DNA from: Paracoccus limosus
GTDB lineage: Bacteria > Pseudomonadota > Alphaproteobacteria > Rhodobacterales > Rhodobacteraceae
NCBI RefSeq assembly: GCF_009711185.1
Contig: NZ_WMIF01000007.1
Coordinates: 82,955-146,954, forward strand
Direction of reading: 5' to 3'
Length of the DNA: 64,000 nt
The notes below the pieces were generated by a model. That model was not told the origin of the DNA and did no database searches. It saw only the letters and a program-made list of their open reading frames with translations. This document shows positions 16,599 to 25,189 of this stretch, piece by piece (the first letter of the stretch is position 1; the number at the start of each line of letters is the position of its first letter). The position numbers and the translations under genes are program-made.

Positions 16599-17560
16599 CG
16601 GCGCAGCTGGCCGGGGCTAAGCCGGATCGTCGTGGGATTGTCCATCTCGGCGTCCTCGGCCTGCCGCATGGCGATGCACCAGTCGCAGACCGCCTGCGCC
16701 CGGGGCGTCAGCGCGCGCTCGCTGCGATGGACGACGCTGAAATGCTGGCCGGAATTCACCGAAAGCGGCAGCGCCGGCACCAGCGCCCCCGAGCGGAGCA
16801 GCTCATCCGTGGAATGCTGCCAGCCAAGCGCGATGCCGGCCCCGGTCAGCGCCGCCTGCATGACGAGGATGTAGTTGTTGTAGGTGGCGCCCGGCTGGCC
16901 CTGCCGCGGTGTGACCCCGACAAAGCGCAGAAAGTCGTCCCAGACGATGCCTTCGTGATAGCTGGCATCCAGATGCAAAAGCGGATGGGCCAGCAGGTCG
17001 GGCGCCGCGCGCAGCGGCCCGTGCCGGTCCAGATAGGCGGGACTGCAGACCGGCGTGATGATTTCGCGGGCAAAGGGGTGGCGTTCGTGCCCGGCCCAGT
17101 CGGCGCGGCCATTGGTCACGGCAAAGGACACCCCATCCGCCGGCAGGTCCAGATTGCGGTCCGAGTTGTAAAGCTGCATTTCGATGCGGGTCGTCGGATC
17201 GGGATAGCGCGACAGCCGGGGCAGGAACCAGTAGCTGCCGGCCGAGATCGGCGCATAGACCTTGACCGTCGTCGAGGTCAGCGAGGCACGGATCTCCTCG
17301 ACCGCGTCCTCGATATGGTTCAGGCCCGAGGTGATGGCCGCGCGCAGCCGCGCCCCGTCGGAATTGAGCGTGAGTTGCCGGTGCCGGCGATGGAACAGCG
17401 GCAGGCCGATGCATTGTTCAAGCTGGCGGATCGCGTGGCTGACGGCGGCGGGCGTCACGTTCAGCTCATCGGCGGCGCGGGTAAAGCTTTCCAGCCGGGC
17501 GGCCGCGTCAAAGACATAGAGCAGATTGCCCGAAGGGATGTGCCGACGCAGTTTTCGCAT
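16595..17560 (-). CDS. LysR-family regulator (GcvA-like)
   Basis: A 321-residue regulator with the N-terminal helix-turn-helix RHIPSGNLLYVFDAAARLESFTRAADELNVTPAAVSHAIRQLEQCIG and the usual effector domain, ending in a dimerising helix. It is divergent from the amino-acid ABC operon across a 104-base spacer that carries a perfect 14-bp palindrome. It converges on the hydroxy-acid oxidase. It is the obvious candidate regulator for the operon from 17.7 to 23.0 kb. Confidence 0.86.
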   Translation of the reverse strand: MRKLRRHIPSGNLLYVFDAAARLESFTRAADELNVTPAAVSHAIRQLEQCIGLPLFHRRHRQLTLNSDGARLRAAITSGLNHIEDAVEEIRASLTSTTVKVYAPISAGSYWFLPRLSRYPDPTTRIEMQLYNSDRNLDLPADGVSFAVTNGRADWAGHERHPFAREIITPVCSPAYLDRHGPLRAAPDLLAHPLLHLDASYHEGIVWDDFLRFVGVTPRQGQPGATYNNYILVMQAALTGAGIALGWQHSTDELLRSGALVPALPLSVNSGQHFSVVHRSERALTPRAQAVCDWCIAMRQAEDAEMDNPTTIRLSPGQLRR

Positions 17561-17580
17561 GAATCAGATTTGCTCACGGG

Positions 17581-17609
17581 CAAGAATTTTTAGCATTCAT
17601 GGCCATGAA
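17581..17609. promoter_or_regulatory. Candidate operator: CAAGAATTT plus perfect palindrome
   Basis: CAAGAATTT at 17581-17589 is followed by the perfect palindrome TTCATGGCCATGAA at 17596-17609. It lies about 55-85 bases before the ABC operon and 20-50 bases before the LysR gene. The words match those ahead of the hydroxy-acid oxidase. Confidence 0.5.
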
Positions 17610-17664
17610 ATCTATAGCTACTGTCTATCCAAGGTAAATCAGAATTATAACAGGGAAATCGGGA

Positions 17665-18453
17665 ATGAGCTCTGGTCACGTCGCGCTGACGTCGCCCGAA
17701 GCCTTGCATGTCACGGGTATCCGCAAGTCCTTTGGCGCGCTGGAAGTGCTCAAGGGGATCGACCTGACGGCCATGCAGGGCGATGTGATCGCCATTATCG
17801 GCGGCAGCGGATCGGGCAAATCCACCTTTCTGCGCTGCCTGAATTTCCTTGAGCATCCCTCGGCCGGAACCGTCCGCATCAATGGCGAGGAAATCGCGCT
17901 GGCGCGGGACGGGCATGGCAATCTGGCGCCCAGCTCTGGCGCGCAATTGCGGCGCATCCGCAGCCGGCTGGCCATGGTGTTTCAGGGCTTCAACCTGTGG
18001 ACGCATATGACGCTGCTGGAAAACGTCATCGAGGCGCCGGTGCGGGTGCTGGGGCTGGAGCGCAAGGATGCCGTCTGGCAGGCCGAGGCGCTGCTGGACC
18101 GCGTCGGGCTGGGACACAAGATCCACGAATACCCGTCGTTCCTGTCGGGCGGCCAGCAGCAGCGCGCGGCCATTGCCCGGGCGCTGGCGGTGGATCCGCA
18201 TGCGATGCTGTTTGACGAGCCGACCTCGGCGCTGGACCCCGAACTGGTGGGCGAGGTGCTGAAGGTGATCCGGGGCCTTGCCGAGGAAGGCCGGACCCTG
18301 GTTCTGGTCACGCATGAGATGGGCTTTGCCCGCGACGTGGCCAATCAGGTCGTGTTCCTGCACAACGGCAGGATCGAGGAGCAGGGCCCGCCTGCCGAGC
18401 TGTTCGGTCGGCCGAAATCCGAACGCCTTGGCCGGTTCCTTGGCAATTTCTGA
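17665..18453 (+). CDS. Polar amino-acid ABC transporter ATP-binding protein (HisP/GlnQ/OccP-like)
   Basis: A 262-residue ABC ATPase. Walker A is GGSGSGKST near residue 50, Q-loop VFQGFNLW, signature LSGGQQQRAAIARAL and Walker B AMLFDEPTSALDPELVGEVL, followed by the switch histidine in VLVTHEMGFA. The insert HGNLAPSSGAQLRRIRSRLAMVFQ is typical of the HisP/OccP subgroup that serves basic amino acids and opines. It is the first gene of an operon with the binding protein, two permeases, an aldolase and an FAD oxidase. Confidence 0.9.
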   Translation: MSSGHVALTSPEALHVTGIRKSFGALEVLKGIDLTAMQGDVIAIIGGSGSGKSTFLRCLNFLEHPSAGTVRINGEEIALARDGHGNLAPSSGAQLRRIRSRLAMVFQGFNLWTHMTLLENVIEAPVRVLGLERKDAVWQAEALLDRVGLGHKIHEYPSFLSGGQQQRAAIARALAVDPHAMLFDEPTSALDPELVGEVLKVIRGLAEEGRTLVLVTHEMGFARDVANQVVFLHNGRIEEQGPPAELFGRPKSERLGRFLGNF

Positions 18454-18486
18454 AACAAGAACAACCACCACAACCGGGAGAAGAAG

Positions 18487-19263
18487 ATGAACAAGTTGAT
18501 TGCCGCGCTGTCGCTGGCCACCGCGTTTTTCGCAGGCGCGGCGCAGGCCGAGACGCTGAAGGTCGGGTTCTCGCCCGAGGCATATCCGCCCTTCTGGGTG
18601 TCCTCGCCCGGCGGCAGCTGGACCGGCTGGGAGCCCGACTTCATCACCGCGCTTTGCGCCGAGGCGAAATATGACTGCGAGCTGGTTCCGGTCGCATGGG
18701 AGGGCATCATCCCGGCGCTTTTGAACGGCAAGATCGACGTGATCATGAATTCGCTGCGCATCAATGACGAACGGCGCAAGGTCATCGACTTTTCCGACAA
18801 ATATTATGAGGTCGTGACGCAGGTCGCCGCCGCCAAGGACGTCAAAATGGGCATCGAGCCGGCCGATATGGCGGGCAAGATCATCGGCGTGCAGGTCTCG
18901 ACCGGGTATCAGACCTATGCGCAGAAACATTACGCCGCCGAGGCCTCCGAGATCCGCGGCTATGCCTCGCAGGACGAGGCCTATCAGGATCTGGCCGCAG
19001 GTCGCATCGACGCGGTGCTTGACGGCGCCATCGCCATGGACGAATTCCTGAAGACGCCCACCGGCGCCTGCTGCGATGTCAAGGGCAGCTTGCCGCGCGA
19101 CGTCGAGACGCTGGGCGAGGGCTATGGCGCCGGGCTGCGCAAGGACGAACCCGAGGTCAAGGAACGGCTGAACGCCGCCATCGCCGCGCTGCGCCAGAAT
19201 GGCACCTATGCCAAGATCACGGCCAAGTATTTCGACCACGACATCTATGGCGACGGCCAGTAA
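18487..19263 (+). CDS. Periplasmic amino-acid-binding protein (SBP_bac_3, ArgT/HisJ-like)
   Basis: The 258-residue product has a Sec signal peptide (MNKLIAALSLATAFFAGAAQA). The mature part starts ETLKVGFSPEAYPPFWV and shows the family signature WEPDFITALCAEAKYDCELVPVAWEGIIPALLNGKIDVIMNSLRINDERRKVIDFS. Cysteines CCDV and C in AKYDCEL may form disulfides, as in HisJ/ArgT. The ligand is likely a polar amino acid or derived compound; the downstream aldolase and oxidase hint at a non-standard one. GGGAG precedes the start. Confidence 0.88.
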   Translation: MNKLIAALSLATAFFAGAAQAETLKVGFSPEAYPPFWVSSPGGSWTGWEPDFITALCAEAKYDCELVPVAWEGIIPALLNGKIDVIMNSLRINDERRKVIDFSDKYYEVVTQVAAAKDVKMGIEPADMAGKIIGVQVSTGYQTYAQKHYAAEASEIRGYASQDEAYQDLAAGRIDAVLDGAIAMDEFLKTPTGACCDVKGSLPRDVETLGEGYGAGLRKDEPEVKERLNAAIAALRQNGTYAKITAKYFDHDIYGDGQ

Positions 19264-19278
19264 GGCGGCTTGGCCCAG

Positions 19279-20010
19279 ATGTCCTCGCTGAGCATTCTTG
19301 GCCTTGATCTGGGCCTTCTCCTGCATGACGGGTGGGGGGAGGCGCTGCTGACGGGGCTTTACCGTTCGCTGTCGATCGCCTTTGGCGCCTTTGCGCTGGG
19401 GCTGGTGATCGGCACGCTGGCCGGCATCGGCAAGCTGCACGGAAATGCGCTGCTGCGGCAGTTGCTGGAGCTATATACCACGGTGGTGCGTTCGGTGCCC
19501 GAGCTGGTGCTGATCCTGATCGTCTATTTCGCGGGCTCGGACCTGCTGAATGCGGTGTCGGGCAGCTTGGGTTACGGGCAGGTCGAGATCAATGGCGCCG
19601 CCGCCGGCATCCTTGTTCTGGGCGTCGTGCAGGGCGCCTATGCGACCGAGGTGATCCGGGGCGCCATCCTGTCGGTGCCCGTGGGCCAGATCGAGGCGGC
19701 GCAATCCTTTGGCATGACCGGCCCCGCGATCATGCGCCGCATCACGCTGCCGGCGATGCTGCCTGCCGCGCTGCCGGGCCTGTCGAACCTGTGGCTGATC
19801 GCGATGAAGGACACGGCGCTGCTGGCGGTGCTGGGCTTTGGCGAGCTGACGCAGGTCACGCGCCAGGCCGCCGGCACGACCAAGGAATATTTCACCTTTT
19901 TCATGGCGGCGGGCTGTCTTTACCTGATCGCCTCGCTGATCTCGAATGCGCTGTCGCACCGGCTGGAGGCATGGGCGCGCCGGGGTCTGCCCAAGGATGT
20001 GCGCGCATGA
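19279..20010 (+). CDS. Amino-acid ABC transporter permease (HisQ-like)
   Basis: A 243-residue permease with about five membrane segments. The coupling loop GAILSVPVGQIEAAQSFGMTGPAIMRRITLPAMLPAALPGL is the EAA-type motif of the HisMQ family. A TTG at 19270 in frame is an alternative start; the ATG at 19279 is used here. It overlaps the next permease gene by four bases (ATGA). Confidence 0.87.
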   Translation: MSSLSILGLDLGLLLHDGWGEALLTGLYRSLSIAFGAFALGLVIGTLAGIGKLHGNALLRQLLELYTTVVRSVPELVLILIVYFAGSDLLNAVSGSLGYGQVEINGAAAGILVLGVVQGAYATEVIRGAILSVPVGQIEAAQSFGMTGPAIMRRITLPAMLPAALPGLSNLWLIAMKDTALLAVLGFGELTQVTRQAAGTTKEYFTFFMAAGCLYLIASLISNALSHRLEAWARRGLPKDVRA

Positions 20011-20831
20011 GCCAGCTTGCCAAACCCGTCATCGACGCCGATGTGACCGAGGTGCAGGCCCAGGTCAGGCCGCCGGCTTTGGGCCGCTGGGGCTGGCTCG
20101 TGCTGGCGGCGTTCGCGGTCTATGCCGCCGCCAGCATGCGCTGGGACTGGCTGGCCAGCTATTATCCCAAGCTGCTGTGGGGGCTGTGGACCACGCTGTG
20201 GTTGCTGGTCGTGACCACGGCGCTGGGGTTGGTGCTGGCCATCGGCCTTGGCATCGCGCAGGCGGCCGGGCCGCGCTGGCTGGCGCTGCCGGCCCGCGTA
20301 TTTTGCACCGTGATCCGGGGCACGCCGCTGCTGTTGCAGCTGTGGTTGCTGTATTACGGCCTTGGCGCGCTATTTGCCGCCAATCCCGAAATCCGGCAAT
20401 CGGCGCTGTGGCCGGTGCTGCGGCAGGCATGGCCCTATGCGGTGCTGGCGCTGACCATGTCCTATGCCGCCTATGAGGGCGAGGTGATGCGCGGCGCGTT
20501 TCTGGGCATCGCCAAGGGCCAGCTTGAGGCCGCGCAATCCTTTGGCATGACCCGCTGGCATATCTTTCGCCGGATCTGGCTGCCGCAGGCGTTCCGCCGC
20601 GCGCTGCCGACGCTGGTGGGCGAGACCATCCTGCAGCTGAAGGCGACGCCCTTGGTCGCGACCATCACGGTCATGGACATCTATTCGGTGGCCGCGCAGG
20701 TCCGGCAGGCCACCTACCTGACCTATGAGCCGCTGATCCTGATCTCGGTGGTCTATGTGCTGATCGCCTTGCTGATCCAGCGCGCCTTTGCCGCCTTCAC
20801 CAAAACCCACCAGACGAGGAGCCCGCGTTGA
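20007..20831 (+). CDS. Amino-acid ABC transporter permease (HisM-like)
   Basis: A 274-residue permease with a hydrophilic N-terminal tail of about 30 residues. Membrane segments follow, with the EAA loop GAFLGIAKGQLEAAQSFGMTRWHIFRRIWLPQAFRRALP. The ATGA junction with the previous gene sets the start at 20007. It pairs with the HisQ-like protein to form the channel. Confidence 0.87.
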   Translation: MSQLAKPVIDADVTEVQAQVRPPALGRWGWLVLAAFAVYAAASMRWDWLASYYPKLLWGLWTTLWLLVVTTALGLVLAIGLGIAQAAGPRWLALPARVFCTVIRGTPLLLQLWLLYYGLGALFAANPEIRQSALWPVLRQAWPYAVLALTMSYAAYEGEVMRGAFLGIAKGQLEAAQSFGMTRWHIFRRIWLPQAFRRALPTLVGETILQLKATPLVATITVMDIYSVAAQVRQATYLTYEPLILISVVYVLIALLIQRAFAAFTKTHQTRSPR

Positions 20832-21631
20832 GCTTCGACCCCGCCCTGTTGCCCAAGAGCCTGACCCTTGGCCTGTCCCTGCGCGAGCGTCTGTCGCGGC
20901 GCGATGTCGTGACCGGCGCATGGTGCACGCTGCCCCATCCCAGCGTGATCGAGCTGATGGCCCGGCTGGATTTCGATTTCCTGCTGCTGGACAGCGAGCA
21001 TTCGGCCATCGGGCTGGGCGATCTTGGTGCGCTTTTGCCTGCCTGCGAGCTGCATGATGCGCCGGCCATCTTTCGCCCGCGGTCGCATTGCGCAGGCGAG
21101 ATCAAGGCGGCGCTGGATGCGGGGGCCTGCGGGGTCATGGTGCCGATGATCGACACTGTCGAGGCGGCGCGGCAGGTCATCGACACCTGCCGCTATGCGC
21201 CCATGGGTCAGCGCGGCATCGGGCCCTGGCGCGCCTCGGGCTATTACGATGGCTTTGCCGATTACACCGCCCGCGCCAATGACGCGACCACGCTGATCCT
21301 GCAGATCGAAAGCGCGACCGGGCTGGCGAATGTCGAGGCGATCGCGGCGCTGCCGGGCTATGAGGCGCTTTATGTCGGGCCGGCCGATCTGGCCAGCTCG
21401 CTTGGCCTGCCGATCGGAGAGCGCAAGCAGCAGATGCGCGCGGCGCTGGAGCGGGTGGCGCGGGCGGCGCGCGCGCATGGCAAGGCCGCCGGTATCGACA
21501 TGAACATCGCCGGGGATCTGCCCGAGCTGGCGGCGATGGGGTTCACGTTCTTTACCATCGGGTCGGATGCGGGATTCATCCAGTCGGGCGGGCGGGCATT
21601 GGTGCGCGAACTGGCCGAGGTGGCGGCATGA
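20828..21631 (+). CDS. HpcH/HpaI-family aldolase
   Basis: The 267-residue TIM-barrel protein matches class II pyruvate-dependent aldolases such as 2,4-dihydroxyhept-2-enedioate and 2-dehydro-3-deoxyglucarate aldolase. Motifs seen are FDFLLLDSEHSAIGLGDL (metal-site Glu/His), GACGVMVPMIDTVEAARQ, GQRGIGPWRAS, LILQIESATGLAN (metal Glu) and YVGPADLASSLG (metal Asp). The start is TTG at 20828, with GAGGAG seven bases upstream and a TTGA overlap with the permease stop. It probably cleaves a hydroxy-oxo acid made from the imported compound; the substrate is unknown. Confidence 0.85.
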   Translation: MSFDPALLPKSLTLGLSLRERLSRRDVVTGAWCTLPHPSVIELMARLDFDFLLLDSEHSAIGLGDLGALLPACELHDAPAIFRPRSHCAGEIKAALDAGACGVMVPMIDTVEAARQVIDTCRYAPMGQRGIGPWRASGYYDGFADYTARANDATTLILQIESATGLANVEAIAALPGYEALYVGPADLASSLGLPIGERKQQMRAALERVARAARAHGKAAGIDMNIAGDLPELAAMGFTFFTIGSDAGFIQSGGRALVRELAEVAA

Positions 21632-23004
21632 GCGCGCCGCGACCGCTGGTCGACATCGTGGGCGCGGGCCATGTGCTGGATGGCGCGGCGCTGCGCGAGC
21701 GGCCGCAGGATTTCTGGAACCCGGTCGCGACGCGGGCGCGGGCGGTGGTCAGCCCGGCCTCGGTGCCCGAGCTTTCGGCGGTGCTGGCATGGTGCAACGA
21801 CAATGGCTGCCCCGTCATCCCCGAGGGCGGGCGCACCAACCTTAATCAAGGCACCGCGGCCAGCCCCGAGGCGATCATCCTGTCGACCATGCGGCTGGAC
21901 CGGATCGGCACGCCCGATCCGCAGGCGATGACGGTCGAGGCCGGGGCCGGCGCGGTCATCCAGACCCTGCAAGAGCGTTGCGAGGCGCAGGGCCTGCGCT
22001 TTGGCCTGGATTTCGGGGCGCGCGGCAGCGCCATGCTGGGCGGCGCGCTGTCGACCAATGCCGGCGGGTTTCAGGCGCTGCGCTATGGCGTCGCCCGCGA
22101 TCAGGTGCTGGGGCTGGAGGCGGTGCTGGCCGATGGCACGGTGCTGTCGCATCTGACCGCCTATGCCAAGGACAACACCGGCTATGACCTGAAGCAGCTT
22201 TTCATCGGCTCGGAGGGGACGCTGGGCGTCATCACCCGCGCGGTGCTGCGCCTGCATCCCGGGCCGGTGACGCGCAGCACCGCGCTGCTGGGCTTTCGCG
22301 ATTTCGAGGCCGTGACGCGCACCCTTGCCACCATGCGCCGCAATTTGCAGGGCACGCTGTCAAGCTATGAGATCATGTGGGAAGAGTTCTACGAGTTCAA
22401 TCTGGCCGCCCTGTCCGAGGGGCGCCGGCCGATGCAGGACCGTTTCCCGTTCTGCGTCCTGTGCGAGGCCGAGGGCTTTGCGCCGGAAAGCGACGACGAG
22501 CGGTTCCAGAACGCCGTCATGCAGGCCATCGACAGCGGCGATGCCGGGGATGCGGTGATCGCGCAATCGCTGCGCCAGCGCGACGAGCTGTGGCGCATCC
22601 GCGAGGATTTCGATGCCGAGCAGCGGCTGTTCACCGTGATGATCGACTTTGACATCTCGTTGCGCCTGCGCGACATGGCCGCCTTTGTCGCCGAGGCCGA
22701 ACGCAGCCTTGCCCGCGAAATCCCCGAGTTTCTGGGCCTGCATGTGCTGGGCCATCTGGGCGATGGCAACCTGCATGTGACGACCGGCCTGCCGACGCCC
22801 GAACGCAAGGATGAGGTCAAGGCCCTGATCTATGCCCTGATCGCGCGCTATGGTGGCTCGATTTCGGCCGAGCACGGCATCGGCATCAACAAGCGCGACT
22901 ATCTGCACCATTCGCGATCCGCCGCCGAGATCGCCACGATGCGCCGGCTGAAAATGGCGCTGGACCCGCGCAACATCCTGAACCCGGGAAAGGTGCTGCC
23001 CTGA
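21628..23004 (+). CDS. FAD-linked oxidase/dehydrogenase (GlcD / D-2-hydroxyacid dehydrogenase type)
   Basis: The 458-residue product has the PCMH FAD-binding domain first (VVSPASVPELSAVLAWCNDNGCPVIPEGGRTNLNQG, then GSAMLGGALSTNAGGFQALRYGVARDQVLGLEAVLADG). The substrate domain ends with LGHLGDGNLHVTT (metal/substrate histidines) and SAEHGIGINKRDYL. It is typical of D-2-hydroxy-acid dehydrogenases and GlcD. It starts by ATGA overlap with the aldolase gene. With the aldolase it probably forms the catabolic end of this transport operon. Confidence 0.88.
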   Translation: MSAPRPLVDIVGAGHVLDGAALRERPQDFWNPVATRARAVVSPASVPELSAVLAWCNDNGCPVIPEGGRTNLNQGTAASPEAIILSTMRLDRIGTPDPQAMTVEAGAGAVIQTLQERCEAQGLRFGLDFGARGSAMLGGALSTNAGGFQALRYGVARDQVLGLEAVLADGTVLSHLTAYAKDNTGYDLKQLFIGSEGTLGVITRAVLRLHPGPVTRSTALLGFRDFEAVTRTLATMRRNLQGTLSSYEIMWEEFYEFNLAALSEGRRPMQDRFPFCVLCEAEGFAPESDDERFQNAVMQAIDSGDAGDAVIAQSLRQRDELWRIREDFDAEQRLFTVMIDFDISLRLRDMAAFVAEAERSLAREIPEFLGLHVLGHLGDGNLHVTTGLPTPERKDEVKALIYALIARYGGSISAEHGIGINKRDYLHHSRSAAEIATMRRLKMALDPRNILNPGKVLP

Positions 23005-23040
23005 ACCCCGGCCGGGTGCCGGATAAGGCGGTCGGGGAGG

Positions 23041-23226
23041 CTAGCTCCGCTCCGGCATGAGTGTCGACACCACTTGCGGCAGCTGTCCGGGGGCGATGGC
23101 GCCCGACAGCAGGGCGTCGAGCACCGACCATTCGATGATTTGCGCCTGACCGGCATTTCCGGCCCGCCCCTCGGCACGGGCGATTTCAACCGCGAGCCGC
23201 CAGCTTGCTGAATCCACAGGGCCCAT
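23041..23226 (-). CDS. Possible small protein, unknown
   Basis: A 61-residue frame starting MGPVDSASWRLAVEIARAEGRAGNAGQAQIIEWSVLDALLSG. The predicted helices and the amphipathic pattern look protein-like, but I recognise no family. It faces the end of the FAD oxidase gene in a stretch that also holds a peptidase gene fragment, so it may be a remnant rather than a working gene. The start has no clear ribosome site. Confidence 0.3.
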   Translation of the reverse strand: MGPVDSASWRLAVEIARAEGRAGNAGQAQIIEWSVLDALLSGAIAPGQLPQVVSTLMPERS

Positions 23227-23314
23227 CCCGGCCCAAGCGGTGCGGGCATCACCCACCACAGGCATCGTGCGGCAGGTGGCTGGCCCGCCGCACTGGCGCG
23301 AAGCTGCGGCGCCC

Positions 23315-23449
23315 TTGATGGTTTCTGAGGATTTCGGCGCGATGATCGCCCATCGCCCCGGCAACTATGTCTGGCCGGGCGCGGGCGAGGATCACGCGGG
23401 GCTGCATTCCTCGGGGTTCGATTTCAACGATGCGCCGCGCCAGCCATGC
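23315..23449 (+). pseudogene. Remnant of M20 family amidohydrolase/peptidase
   Basis: The translated segment LMVSEDFGAMIAHRPGNYVWPGAGEDHAGLHSSGFDFNDA matches the C-terminal active-site region of M20D aminoacylases/hippurate hydrolases. Their usual text is G-SEDFA, PG-Y-WIG, and LH-P-YDFND. No upstream catalytic part (HxD, EE) and no proper C-terminus are present. This is a fragment of a deleted gene. Confidence 0.6.
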
Positions 23450-23552
23450 CGTGGCCGTGGGTTAAGGGCGAGGCGCGGCCGGCCTGTTGCGGGCCAAAGG
23501 CGCCGCGCCGGACCCCGGGGGAAACGATCCGGCGCGGCGGTTGTCCGGTGTC

Positions 23553-25097
23553 TTAGGCCGGTGGCAGACCCGTCTGGCGCAGCCGGCCTTCGCAGTCATG
23601 GGCCAGGTTCAGCAGCATCGCCTCGGACCAGAGCCGGCCCAGAAAGATCAGCTCGAAGGGCGCGCCCGAGGCGTAGCGTCCGGCGGGCAGGGTGACGCCG
23701 GGCAGGCCCGCAATATTGAGCTCGCCCACCGTGGTTTCGCGGATCGCCTCGCCCGAGCGCACGGTCGGCAGTTCGGCCAGCATCTGCGGATAGACCAGCG
23801 CGTCCAGTCCGTGCCGGTCAAAGACTTCGTCGATGAGGCGCAGATAGGTGGCCTTCAGCGCCGCGAACTCGGGCAGGGCGGGCGGGTGGTCGGGGTCGGC
23901 AAGTGCGGCGGCGAAATCGGGCAGCTCGTGCAGGTAGCCAAGGATCGCCCCCTTGGCCAGCACGTCCTGGGCGGCGGTGGCCGCGACGAAGTCGTGCCAG
24001 TTCCTGATCGGCGCCTCGGGGCCAAGCCGGCGCAGATAGCAGGTCATGTCATAGGGCAGCGATTCCAGCCCGCGCCCGTCAAAGAACGGCGTGCCCGGCG
24101 TGATCTGGCGATGGCGGTTGAAATCGGTGCCGGCAAAGGGGTCCTCGATCAGGATGGCGCCTGCGGCCCGCAAAAGCTGCTGCGCCCGGTCGTAAAGCGC
24201 CTGCGTTTCCAGGGACAGCGCGTCCGGGCGCCAGCCGGGGCCGTAAAGGCCGATGCGCCGGCCCCGCAGCGCATCCGGGCCCAGCCCCGCGGCAAAGCCC
24301 TGCGCCGGGATATGGCCGACCGAGGCCAGCGTCTTGGGGTCCTGATTGGTGAAGCCGGCGATCACGTCCAGACAGATCGCCGCATCGCGGACATTGCGCG
24401 CGATCGGCCCGACCACGTCGCGGTTCGAGGACAGCGGCACCACCCCCACATTCGGGACCAGCCCGATGGTCGGCTTGATCCCGACCAGCCCATGCGCCGA
24501 AGCCGGGTTCTGGATCGAGCCGCCGGTTTCCTCGGCCAGACCCAGCACGCACATCTGTGCAGCGACCGCGCAGGCGGTGCCGGCGCTGGAGCCGCCGGGC
24601 ACGCGATTCTCGAGGACCGCGTTCAGCGTCGGGCCGGCCCAGCTGTCATGGGCATGCGTGCCGGTCCAGCTGAGGATCGGGATATTGGTCTTGCCCAGGA
24701 TCACCGCATCGGCGGCCTTCATGCGCGCGGCGACCGGGGCATCGCGTTCCGGCAGCAGGGCGACCCCGCCCGTGGGTTCATGCAGCAGCGACCAGCCCGC
24801 CGTGGTCGGAAAGCCCTGAAGGTCGATGGAATCCTTGATCACCACCGGGATGCCCGCCAAGGGCCCCAGCTTGTCGCCGGCGGCGCGGCGGCGGTCGATG
24901 CTGCGCGCCTGTTCCAGCGCGCTGGGATCGGCAAAGATGATGGCGTTCAGATGGCCGTTCACCGCCTCGATCCGGTCGAGGCAGGCGCGGGTCAGATCCT
25001 CGGCGCTAAAGAGCCCCTGCGCGAATGCGGCGTGGATCCGGGGCACGGTCAGGGTCTCGGGATCGTCCAGCGAGGCGGGCGTGGTCGCGATGGTCAT
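23553..25097 (-). CDS. Amidase (amidase-signature family)
   Basis: A 514-residue amidase-signature enzyme with the Ser-cisSer-Lys triad in place. The Lys is in GIPVVIKDSID near residue 88. The cis-Ser and nucleophile region is VPGGSSAGTACAVAAQMCVLGLAEETGGSIQNPAS. Such enzymes hydrolyse amides to the acid and ammonia. The start at 25097 has AAAGGA upstream; a longer open frame to 25280 would overlap the formamidase gene. It is the last gene of the amide operon, 92 bases after the formamidase gene. Confidence 0.9.
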   Translation of the reverse strand: MTIATTPASLDDPETLTVPRIHAAFAQGLFSAEDLTRACLDRIEAVNGHLNAIIFADPSALEQARSIDRRRAAGDKLGPLAGIPVVIKDSIDLQGFPTTAGWSLLHEPTGGVALLPERDAPVAARMKAADAVILGKTNIPILSWTGTHAHDSWAGPTLNAVLENRVPGGSSAGTACAVAAQMCVLGLAEETGGSIQNPASAHGLVGIKPTIGLVPNVGVVPLSSNRDVVGPIARNVRDAAICLDVIAGFTNQDPKTLASVGHIPAQGFAAGLGPDALRGRRIGLYGPGWRPDALSLETQALYDRAQQLLRAAGAILIEDPFAGTDFNRHRQITPGTPFFDGRGLESLPYDMTCYLRRLGPEAPIRNWHDFVAATAAQDVLAKGAILGYLHELPDFAAALADPDHPPALPEFAALKATYLRLIDEVFDRHGLDALVYPQMLAELPTVRSGEAIRETTVGELNIAGLPGVTLPAGRYASGAPFELIFLGRLWSEAMLLNLAHDCEGRLRQTGLPPA

Positions 25098-25189
25098 GGC
25101 TGTCCTTTCGGGGTCGCCGGAACGCGGTTCCGGTGATCGGTCGGTCTGGAAAGGGTGGGCCCGGCGCGCGCTGCCGCCGGGCCGCAGGG

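Noticed and set aside
17590..19440. Open frame of 616 codons on the minus strand over the amino-acid ABC genes
   Set aside because: Antisense to well-defined ATPase and binding-protein genes; composition typical of shadow frames.
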